Shown here: in pieces, positions 32,072 through 38,648 of the stretch
How the letters are laid out: each line of letters opens with the position of its first letter
Numbering within the stretch: position 1 is the stretch's first letter
Assembly (NCBI GenBank): GCA_030524705.1
Contig: JAUNGD010000033.1
Span: 1 to 38,648, forward strand
Direction of reading: 5' to 3'
Source of the DNA: Lachnospiraceae bacterium
GTDB taxonomy: Bacteria; Bacillota; Clostridia; Lachnospirales; Lachnospiraceae
DNA: 38,648 nucleotides
Notes under the pieces: generated by a model
Seen by the model: only the letters and a program-made list of their open reading frames with translations
Database searches by the model: none
Told to the model about the DNA's origin: nothing
Made by a program: the position numbers and the translations under genes

Positions 32072-33787
32072 ATGGAAGACAGAGAAAAACTTATGGAAAT
32101 TGAGGCGCAGAAGGATGGAGCAGGGCTGGGAACTCCCGGACACAAGCGCACGGTCTACGTCGTGGGACATAAAAACCCGGATACGGATTCTATCTGTTCC
32201 GCGATCTCATATGCATATCTGAAAAATCAGACCTGCAAAAACAATCAGTATGTACCGGCCCGGGCAGGGCAGGTAAGCGCGGAGACACAGTATGTTCTGG
32301 AACGCTTTCAGGTGGAGACGCCGGCGCTTCTGGAAAATATCGGTACGCGTGTAAAGGATATGGATATCCGCAAGGTGCCGGGGGTTCGGAGTAATATTTC
32401 CCTGAAAAATGCCTGGACCTTGATGACGACGCAGAATGTATTCACGCTTCCGATCACAAATGAAAAGAACCATCTGAAGGGGCTTATCACCATTAATGAT
32501 ATTGCCAAATCCTACATGGAGGAGTACGACAGCGCCATCGTTTCTGTGGCAAAGACTCCCTACCGGAATCTTCTGGAGACTCTGGATGCGGAAATGGTCG
32601 TAGGCGACCCGGAGGGATATTTTGACAAGGGGAAGGTCGTGATTGCGGCGGCAAACCCGGATGTTATGGAAAACTATATCGAGGAGCACGACATGGTCGT
32701 TCTGGGGAACCGCTATGAGTCGCAGCTCTGTGCCATTGAGATGCAGGCGGGATGTATTGTGGTTTGTCTTGGGGCTCCGGTGTCCAGGACGATCAAGCGT
32801 CTGGCGGAGGAACGCAGCTGTACCATCATCGTGACGCCGCTGGATACGTATGCGGTGGCAAGGCTGATCAACCAGAGCATGCCGGTGGATTTCTTTATGA
32901 GAAAGGACAACCTGATGACGTTCCGGCTGGCGGATTATACAGAAACCATCCGGGATACCATGTCAAAAAAGCGGTACCGTGATTTCCCGATTCTGGACCG
33001 CACGGGAAAATACGTGGGTATGATTTCAAGACGTAACCTGTTGGGTGTACATAAGAGAGGCCTGATTCTTGTGGACCACAACGAGGTTTCTCAGGCGGTG
33101 GACAATGTGCTGGATGCGGAAATCCTTGAGATCATCGATCATCACAGGCTGGGCTCCTTGGAGACGATGGCTCCTGTTTATTTCCGAAATCAGCCGGTGG
33201 GCTGTACCGGAACCATCGTTTATCAAATGTTCTGTGAGCAGGGCGTTGAGATACCGAAGTCGATTGCAGGTCTTTTGTGCAGCGCAATCATTTCGGATAC
33301 GCTGGTATTCCGTTCGCCGACCTGTACGGCAATGGATGTAAACGCAGCGAGGGAGCTGGAAAAAATTGCGGGTATTAAATGTGAGACTTATGCTCAGAAA
33401 ATGTTTGCAGCGGGAAGCGATCTGAAACTGAAAACCAATGAGGAGATTTTGTATCAGGACTTTAAAAAATTTGAATTCGGCGATCTGAACATCGGGATCG
33501 GCCAGATTACGTCCATGAATGCGGATGAGCTGCAGAATATCAAAAAACGTCTGCTTCCCTATATTAAGGAAGTATATGAAACGAGTGATATGGACATGAT
33601 ATTCTTTATGCTGACAGATATTATTATGGAGTCTACAGAATTGCTCTGCTGCGGAAAGGATTCGGATGAGCTGGTGGAAGAAGCCTTCCATCATAAGGCC
33701 GTGGAGGGATGCGCGCAGCTTCCGGGAATCGTTTCCAGGAAAAAGCAGCTGGTGCCTTCCTTTATGATGGCGATCAGCCAAGTCTAA
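32072..33787 (+). CDS. CBS- and DRTGG-containing manganese-dependent inorganic pyrophosphatase
   Basis: A 571-residue family II pyrophosphatase, splitting pyrophosphate to phosphate in the cytoplasm. The DHH part has VGHKNPDTDSICSAISYAY (metal ligands H33, D37, D39), DHN (335-337) and the name-giving IIDHHRLG (D356-H358), with a DHHA2-like C-terminal domain. A regulatory block (about 100-325) is inserted: a CBS motif (NAWTLMTTQNVFTLPITNEKNHLKGLITINDIAKSYM), a DRTGG-like domain and a second CBS motif (DTMSKKRYRDFPILDRTGKYVGMISRRNLL). In characterised relatives this block binds adenine nucleotides and diadenosine polyphosphates. GGAGG lies 5 bases ahead of the ATG at 32072. The first 25 residues are a charged extension of unknown use. 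Confidence 0.93.
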   Translation: MEDREKLMEIEAQKDGAGLGTPGHKRTVYVVGHKNPDTDSICSAISYAYLKNQTCKNNQYVPARAGQVSAETQYVLERFQVETPALLENIGTRVKDMDIRKVPGVRSNISLKNAWTLMTTQNVFTLPITNEKNHLKGLITINDIAKSYMEEYDSAIVSVAKTPYRNLLETLDAEMVVGDPEGYFDKGKVVIAAANPDVMENYIEEHDMVVLGNRYESQLCAIEMQAGCIVVCLGAPVSRTIKRLAEERSCTIIVTPLDTYAVARLINQSMPVDFFMRKDNLMTFRLADYTETIRDTMSKKRYRDFPILDRTGKYVGMISRRNLLGVHKRGLILVDHNEVSQAVDNVLDAEILEIIDHHRLGSLETMAPVYFRNQPVGCTGTIVYQMFCEQGVEIPKSIAGLLCSAIISDTLVFRSPTCTAMDVNAARELEKIAGIKCETYAQKMFAAGSDLKLKTNEEILYQDFKKFEFGDLNIGIGQITSMNADELQNIKKRLLPYIKEVYETSDMDMIFFMLTDIIMESTELLCCGKDSDELVEEAFHHKAVEGCAQLPGIVSRKKQLVPSFMMAISQV

Positions 33788-33850
33788 CAGCATCAGTATT
33801 TTACTGTTTGCTGGGCCGAAGATGAAGAGAAGTATAAGCGGAGGAAGAGT

Positions 33851-34426
33851 ATGGGAAAAGAAAGCTGGAGAGCAGGAAATATGCTGTATCCGCTTCCGGC
33901 GGTGATGGTAAGCTGCCAAAGACCCGGGGAAAAGCCGAATATCATTACGGTGGCCTGGGCCGGCACAGTCTGCAGCTCGCCCGCCATGGTGTCGATTTCG
34001 GTGCGGCCAGAGCGGTATTCTTATCATATTATTAAGGAAACAGGAGAATTTGTCATCAATCTGACTACGGAAAAGCTGGTGCGGGCGACGGATTTCTGCG
34101 GCGTCCGTTCCGGGAGGGATGTGGACAAATTCGCTCAGATGCACCTGACAGCGGGCGAAGCGGTACACGTCAAAGCGCCTCTGATCGAGGAGAGTCCGGT
34201 GAACATCGAATGCCGGGTAACGCAGGTTCTGGAGCTCGGCTCTCATCATATGTTTGTGGCAGAGGTGTTGGGAGTTGACGTTGACGGCAAATATTTGGAT
34301 GCAAAGGGGAAGTTCCAGCTGAATAAAGCAGGGCTCATGGTTTACTCCCATGGAGAGTATTTCGGGCTGGGGAAGAAGCTGGGGAGCTTTGGGTACAGTG
34401 TGAGGAAGAGGAAAGAGGGTAGATAG
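33851..34426 (+). CDS. Flavin reductase-like (FMN-binding split barrel) protein
   Basis: A 191-residue protein of the flavin reductase-like family. The N-terminal NMLYPLPAVMVSCQRPGEKPNIITVAWAGTVCSSPAMVSISVRPERYSYHIIKETGEFVINL is the usual FMN-binding signature. DFCGVRSGRDVDKFAQMHL and IECRVTQVLELGSHHMFVAEVLGVDVD follow in the expected order. Members bind FMN and act as reductases or as flavin-binding electron carriers; the partner is not known. The tail is basic (GKKLGSFGYSVRKRKEGR). GGAGGAAGAG lies ahead of the ATG. It follows the pyrophosphatase after 63 bases. A repeat element starts directly after its stop codon. Confidence 0.9.
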   Translation: MGKESWRAGNMLYPLPAVMVSCQRPGEKPNIITVAWAGTVCSSPAMVSISVRPERYSYHIIKETGEFVINLTTEKLVRATDFCGVRSGRDVDKFAQMHLTAGEAVHVKAPLIEESPVNIECRVTQVLELGSHHMFVAEVLGVDVDGKYLDAKGKFQLNKAGLMVYSHGEYFGLGKKLGSFGYSVRKRKEGR

Positions 34427-34612
34427 CTGGTAAGCGAGCTTCCCATCTGCCTTGGAATTTTTTGGGCTGCGGAGGATACGAGCCATGCAGCAAGCTCAAA
34501 AATATTGCATATTTTTTCGCTTGACGGCTGTCGCCGTATACCCAGAAAACTCCTCACAGCATCTGGTAAGCGAGCTTCCCATCTGCTGTAAGAATTTTTC
34601 TGGCTGCATGGC
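34427..34612 (+). repeat. Paired extragenic repeat with a long inverted repeat
   Basis: A 24-base identical block occurs at 34427-34450 and 34563-34586 (136 bases apart), each followed by a similar GAATTTTT..GGCTGC segment. In addition TACGAGCCATGCAGC at about 34477-34491 has an exact reverse complement, GCTGCATGGCTCGTA, at about 34604-34618. No open frame of note is present. The arrangement suggests a dispersed palindromic element, but no other copies are in the window. Confidence 0.75.
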
Positions 34613-34661
34613 TCGTAGCTTAGCAATATTTACCAAAAAATGTATAAATCGTTAATTTTCA

Positions 34662-34689
34662 TTTACAAATATGAAGAATGTGGTATACT
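34662..34689 (+). promoter_or_regulatory. Promoter for murA
   Basis: TTTACA (34662-34667), a 16-base spacer and TATACT (34684-34689). Transcription would start near 34696, which makes a leader of about 245 bases before murA. Confidence 0.65.
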
Positions 34690-34695
34690 TGATAT

Positions 34696-34939
34696 GATTT
34701 GATTTTTTTTGAAGGGCAATAAAACGGGGGAAAAGAGTGCATTCGGCGTGATATATCATGATATGGTATGCTGCAAAGAAGCGCTCCGCAGGATAAAGTA
34801 TATCCGGTGGATATGATAAAGCAAAGGATTCACAGGGGCGTGTCAGGCACGATATACCCGAAGGGCATATTATATTCGGATGCCGTACATGGGTGTGCCT
34901 TGCACAATGGAGTATAAATTAAATTTACAGAGGTGTTCT
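34696..34939 (+). other. Long structured leader of murA
   Basis: This stretch has no gene but several short hairpins: ATATCC-GGT-GGATAT (34801-34815 region), CGTG-TCAGG-CACG (about 34839-34851), CCC-GAA-GGG flanked by A/T pairs (about 34857-34865), and GTG..GCCTTGCAC. It does not match a riboswitch class I can recognise. It could control murA expression or simply be spacer. Confidence 0.4.
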
Positions 34940-36232
34940 ATGGAACAGTATATTATCAGAGGCGGCAATCCACTGGTGGGAGAGGTGGATATCAGCGGTG
35001 CCAAAAATGCAGCGCTTGGTATACTTGCAGCCGCTATTATGACCGATGATACAGTACTGATTGAAAATCTTCCTGATGTCCGCGACATCAATGTCCTTCT
35101 TGAGGCGATGGAAAGCATCGGCGTCAAGGTGGACCGTATCACCAGACATGCGGTGATGCTGAACAGCGAGCATGTGGGAGAAGTCAGCGTAGAGTATGAA
35201 TATATCAAAAAGATCCGTGCATCTTATTATCTGATAGGTGCTCTGCTTGGAAAATATAAGAGGGCTGAGGTGCCGCTTCCGGGAGGATGCAACATCGGCA
35301 GCCGCCCGATTGACCTGCACCTGAAGGGATTTAAGGCGCTGGGGGCAAAGGTTTCCATCCGCAACGGCTTTATTATTGCGGAGGCGGACAATCTGCACGG
35401 GAGCCATATTTATCTGGATACCGTGTCGGTAGGCGCAACGATCAATATTATGATGGCTGCATCAATGGCAGAGGGATATACAATCATTGAGAACTGTGCC
35501 AGAGAGCCCCATGTCGTGGACGTTGCGAACTTCCTCAACAGCATGGGCGCCAATATCAAGGGCGCTGGTACGGATGTGATTCGTATTCGGGGCGTGCAGA
35601 AGCTCCATAAGACGGAGTACTCGATTATCCCGGATCAGATCGAGGCGGGCACATTTATGTTTGCTGCGGCAGCTACAAAAGGCGACGTCATGGTGAAAAA
35701 CGTGATCCCGAAGCATCTGGAGGCTACTACGGCGAAGCTTCTGGAGATTGGCTGTGAGGTGGAGGAGTTTGACAGTGCAGTGCGTGTCGTTGCATCAAAA
35801 CGGCTCACCAGCACGAATGTTAAGACGCTTCCGTATCCCGGCTATCCTACGGACATGCAGCCGCAGATCGGCGTCACGCTGGCTCTTGCAAAGGGCACCA
35901 GTATCGTGACAGAGAGCATTTTCGAAAACCGTTTTAAATATATGGATGAGCTTGCGCGTATGGGCGCCGTTGTCCGGGTAGAGGGCAATACCGCAATCAT
36001 TACCGGTGTGGATAAGCTTTCTGGAGCGCGGGTCTCAGCGCCGGACCTTCGGGCGGGTGCAGCTCTTGTGATCGCAGCTCTTGCAGCAGAAGGCATTACG
36101 ACGATAGATGATATTATCTATATTCAGCGGGGCTATGAGAGCTTTGAAGAAAAGCTCCGAAGCCTGGGAGCAGAGATCGAAAAAGTAAATAACGAAAAGG
36201 AAGCTCAGAAGTTCCGGCTGCGGATTGGATGA
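34940..36232 (+). CDS. murA: MurA, UDP-N-acetylglucosamine 1-carboxyvinyltransferase
   Basis: A 430-residue EPSP-synthase-fold enzyme that performs the first committed step of peptidoglycan synthesis, adding enolpyruvate from PEP to UDP-GlcNAc in the cytoplasm. Key residues are K22-N23 (ISGAKNAAL) and catalytic Cys116 (PLPGGCNIGSRPIDLHLKGFKALGA), the residue attacked by fosfomycin; the Asp variant giving resistance is not present. IEAGTFMFAAA, PYPGYPTDMQPQ and DLRAGAALVIAALAAEG follow as expected. The ATG at 34940 with GAGGTG is chosen; an earlier in-frame start at 34880 adds 20 residues not typical of MurA. Clostridia often carry two murA paralogues; which one this is cannot be told. Confidence 0.95.
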   Translation: MEQYIIRGGNPLVGEVDISGAKNAALGILAAAIMTDDTVLIENLPDVRDINVLLEAMESIGVKVDRITRHAVMLNSEHVGEVSVEYEYIKKIRASYYLIGALLGKYKRAEVPLPGGCNIGSRPIDLHLKGFKALGAKVSIRNGFIIAEADNLHGSHIYLDTVSVGATINIMMAASMAEGYTIIENCAREPHVVDVANFLNSMGANIKGAGTDVIRIRGVQKLHKTEYSIIPDQIEAGTFMFAAAATKGDVMVKNVIPKHLEATTAKLLEIGCEVEEFDSAVRVVASKRLTSTNVKTLPYPGYPTDMQPQIGVTLALAKGTSIVTESIFENRFKYMDELARMGAVVRVEGNTAIITGVDKLSGARVSAPDLRAGAALVIAALAAEGITTIDDIIYIQRGYESFEEKLRSLGAEIEKVNNEKEAQKFRLRIG

Positions 36233-36247
36233 GAAATGCGATGACAA

Positions 36248-36279
36248 AGAGGTTGCTGCGGTGTTATGCGGCAACCTCT
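36248..36279 (+). terminator. Hairpin between murA and the hydratase gene
   Basis: AGAGGTTGCTGC (36248-36259) pairs with GCGGCAACCTCT (36268-36279) over 12 bp, one G-U pair, with an 8-base loop. CGTTGAT follows, not a clear U tract. It ends just 7-8 bases before the next ribosome site (AAAGGAGG), so it may affect translation as well as end murA transcripts. Confidence 0.6.
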
Positions 36280-36301
36280 CGTTGATAAAGGAGGAAAAAC
36301 T

Positions 36302-38602
36302 ATGATTAAATTGTACGAGAACGGCGTGTATCTGGTAAACGGCTCTGAGATCGTAGAGGATACTCAGGACGTACAGGCCGTACTGCAAAGCAAGCTGGGC
36401 GACCAGGTGCCTTCAAAGGAGGAAGCGGCAAAAAATACGATTGCCTATTCTATTTTGAAGGACCACAATACATCAGACAGCATGGAAAAGCTGAAGATTA
36501 AGTTTGATAAGCTGACTTCTCATGATATTACATTTGTGGGGATTATTCAGACGGCAAGGGCTTCAGGACTGGAAAAGTTTCCAGTGCCGTACGTGCTGAC
36601 GAACTGCCACAATTCCCTGTGTGCGGTGGGCGGCACGATCAACGAAGATGACCACATGTTTGGGCTGACCTGTGCAAAGAAGTACGGCGGCGTTTACGTT
36701 CCGCCTCATCAGGCGGTAATCCATCAGTTTGCCCGGGAGATGCTGGCAGGCGGGGGACGCATGATCCTCGGCTCTGATTCCCATACGAGATACGGCGCGC
36801 TCGGCACGATGGCAATGGGCGAGGGAGGACCGGAGCTCGTAAAACAGCTTTTGGGACAGACCTACGACATCAATATGCCGGGTGTAATCGGCATTTATCT
36901 GACCGGAAAGCCGGTGACCGGGGTAGGTCCCCAGGACGTGGCCCTGGCGATTATCGGCGCTGTATTTGCAAATGGTTATGTAAACAATAAGGTAATGGAA
37001 TTTGTCGGCCCGGGTGTTGCAAACCTGAGCGCGGATTTCCGTATCGGCGTGGATGTTATGACTACAGAGACCACCTGTCTTTCTTCGATTTGGAGAACCG
37101 ACGACGAGATCAAGGAGTTTTATGAGATCCACGGAAGAAGCGAAGATTACAAGGAGCTGAATCCGGGAGCAGTGACCTATTATGACGGCATGGTGGAGGT
37201 GGATCTGAGCGAGATCCGCCCGATGATCGCTATGCCCTTCCATCCCAGCAATACGTACACCATCGAGGAGCTGAACGCGAACCTGATGGATATTCTTGAC
37301 GATGTGGAGAAGCGCGCCGCAGTCAGCCTTGACGGAGCAGTGGACTTTACCCTGAAGAACAAGGTGCGGGACGGTAGATTGTACGTAGATCAGGGTATCA
37401 TTGCCGGCTGCGCCGGCGGCGGATTTGAGAATATCTGCGATGCAGCGGATATTTTGAAGGGCAAATTTATCGGCTCAGATGAGTTTACCCTGAGTGTATA
37501 TCCGGCAAGTACGCCGATTTATATGGAGCTGGCAAAGAACGGAAGGCTGGCTGACCTGATCCAGAGCGGCGCCATTGTAAAGACGGCATTCTGCGGTCCG
37601 TGCTTCGGTGCAGGAGACACACCGGCAAATAATGCCTTCAGTATCCGCCATTCCACGAGAAACTTCCCGAACCGTGAGGGCTCCAAGCTGCAGAGCGGCC
37701 AGATCTCGTCGGTGGCGCTGATGGATGCGCGTTCCATCGCGGCGACGGCGGCAAATAAGGGCTATCTGACGGCGGCAACGGATATTGACGCAAACTACGG
37801 AAAGCCGAAATACTTCTTTGACAGCAGCATTTATGCCAACCGCGTATTTGACAGCAAGGGTGTGGCGGATCCCTCTGTTGAGATTAAATTCGGCCCGAAT
37901 ATCAAGGACTGGCCGGCAATGTGCGAGCTTACGGAAAACCTGATGCTGAAGGTTGTCTCCGAGATCCATGACCCGGTAACGACCACGGACGAGCTGATTC
38001 CCTCCGGCGAGACCTCTTCCTACCGCTCCAATCCTCTGGGACTGGCAGAGTTTACCCTGTCCAGAAAGGATCCGGCTTATGTCGGTCTGGCAAAGGAAGT
38101 ACAGAAGGCGGAGAAGGCCCGGGAAGCCGGCGAGTGCATGGGAGACGTACTCCCAGAGCTTCGGGAGGCTATGCATACCGTAAAGGCTGACGCACGGTTT
38201 ACCGATGTCTGCGGAAAAAATACCGGTGTGGGAAGCACGATCTTTGCAGTGAAGCCGGGGGACGGCTCCGCGAGAGAGCAGGCTGCATCCTGTCAGAAGG
38301 TGCTTGGCGGTTGGGCGAATATTGCCAACAGCTATGCGACAAAGCGTTATCGCTCCAACCTCATCAACTGGGGTATGCTTCCGTTCCTGATCGACGAAGG
38401 CGAGCTTCCGTTCAAGAATAAGGATTATCTGTTTATTCCGGGTATCCGCAGGGCAGTGGAGAACAAGGAGGCAGAGGTGACGGCTTATGTAGTAAAGGAC
38501 GGCGCGCTGAAGGAGTTTACGCTGAGACTCGGCGAGATGACAGACGATGAGCGCCAGATCATTCTGGACGGCTGCCTGATCAATTACAACCGTGTAAAAT
38601 AA
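36302..38602 (+). CDS. Aconitase-superfamily hydratase (YbhJ-like)
   Basis: A 766-residue iron-sulfur hydratase. The iron-sulfur ligands are Cys370 ([13 protein letters not shown]) and Cys431/Cys434 ([34 protein letters not shown]). [22 protein letters not shown] (157-178) is the standard aconitase motif. The C-terminal swivel domain ([13 protein letters not shown] region) is also present. The sequence around the first cysteine departs from the AGCTNSS form of aconitase A, matching the YbhJ-like branch, whose substrate is not firmly known; in clostridia it may fill the place of citrate cycle aconitase. ATG at 36302 has AAAGGAGG ahead. The gene is complete; 46 bases follow it before the window ends, with no further gene visible. 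Confidence 0.88.
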   Translation: MIKLYENGVYLVNGSEIVEDTQDVQAVLQSKLGDQVPSKEEAAKNTIAYSILKDHNTSDSMEKLKIKFDKLTSHDITFVGIIQTARASGLEKFPVPYVLTNCHNSLCAVGGTINEDDHMFGLTCAKKYGGVYVPPHQAVIHQFAREMLAGGGRMILGSDSHTRYGALGTMAMGEGGPELVKQLLGQTYDINMPGVIGIYLTGKPVTGVGPQDVALAIIGAVFANGYVNNKVMEFVGPGVANLSADFRIGVDVMTTETTCLSSIWRTDDEIKEFYEIHGRSEDYKELNPGAVTYYDGMVEVDLSEIRPMIAMPFHPSNTYTIEELNANLMDILDDVEKRAAVSLDGAVDFTLKNKVRDGRLYVDQGIIAGCAGGGFENICDAADILKGKFIGSDEFTLSVYPASTPIYMELAKNGRLADLIQSGAIVKTAFCGPCFGAGDTPANNAFSIRHSTRNFPNREGSKLQSGQISSVALMDARSIAATAANKGYLTAATDIDANYGKPKYFFDSSIYANRVFDSKGVADPSVEIKFGPNIKDWPAMCELTENLMLKVVSEIHDPVTTTDELIPSGETSSYRSNPLGLAEFTLSRKDPAYVGLAKEVQKAEKAREAGECMGDVLPELREAMHTVKADARFTDVCGKNTGVGSTIFAVKPGDGSAREQAASCQKVLGGWANIANSYATKRYRSNLINWGMLPFLIDEGELPFKNKDYLFIPGIRRAVENKEAEVTAYVVKDGALKEFTLRLGEMTDDERQIILDGCLINYNRVK

Positions 38603-38648
38603 TTTAAAATAGAAGAACTTCATTTAATAGAAGGATTTTATATAGAAG

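Noticed and set aside
33026-34486. A 486-codon open frame on the minus strand
   Set aside because: It lies opposite the pyrophosphatase and flavin reductase genes, has no ribosome site, and its translation is rich in His, Arg and Gln, typical of antisense of a coding frame.
37475-38623. A 382-codon open frame on the minus strand
   Set aside because: It is the mirror of the hydratase gene and shows no recognisable motif.

Overview
The window looks like a chromosomal segment from an anaerobic, low-to-mid GC Bacillota of the class Clostridia, most likely the family Lachnospiraceae. The evidence is the FabK-type fatty-acid operon with a fused AccD-AccA, the TSCPD, DUF6147 and DUF4367 families, a CBS-type family II pyrophosphatase, strong AGGAGG-like ribosome binding sites on nearly every gene, and A/T-rich sigma-A type promoters. 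This is inferred from gene content; no rRNA or other marker is present. No tRNA, rRNA, CRISPR array, prophage or intact insertion sequence was seen.

Layout. 1-3.6 kb: a small sigma factor, murG on the opposite strand, a DUF4367 membrane protein (candidate anti-sigma) and a secreted DUF6147 protein. 3.7-8.6 kb: a cysteine-rich protein that may be a decayed metallo-beta-lactamase fold, a beta-CASP nuclease-like MBL protein, a transglutaminase-like lipoprotein, and an ECF sigma factor overlapping a tiny membrane protein (candidate anti-sigma). 8.7-17.4 kb: a type II fatty acid synthesis operon acpP-fabK-fabD-fabG-fabF-accB-fabZ-accC-accDA, without fabH or a recognisable lipid regulator. 17.6-22.6 kb: a Bce-like module of response regulator, short sensor kinase, ABC ATPase and large FtsX permease, probably for sensing and resisting membrane- or cell-wall-active peptides. 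22.7-25.8 kb: a TSCPD protein, mtnN, an unknown three-helix membrane protein and a frameshifted remnant of pgi. 25.8-29.4 kb: a D-2-hydroxyacid dehydrogenase overlapping an LTA-synthase-like phosphoglycerol transferase, then convergent cobO. 29.6-34.4 kb: a class A beta-lactamase-like gene broken by an in-frame amber codon, a small conserved protein, an AT-rich regulatory gap, a small membrane protein, a CBS/DRTGG/DHH pyrophosphatase and a flavin reductase-like protein. 34.4-38.6 kb: an extragenic repeat, murA behind a long structured leader, and an aconitase-superfamily hydratase.

Much of the window concerns the envelope: lipid precursors (fab/acc), peptidoglycan (murG, murA), anionic polymer (LTA-synthase-like), stress sensing (two sigma factors with candidate membrane anti-sigma partners, plus the Bce-like module) and secreted or anchored proteins. 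The rest is housekeeping.

The most distinctive sequence-level feature is the number of short-period tandem duplications: 27 bp in the beta-lactamase-like gene, 42 bp in accB, 43 bp spanning the mtnN stop codon, and about 60 bp spanning the fabK stop codon. A dispersed-looking repeat pair also follows the flavin reductase gene. I did not find a clearly new multi-gene system. The best candidates for something undescribed are the cysteine-rich MBL-like protein, the two sigma/anti-sigma arrangements and the structured murA leader.
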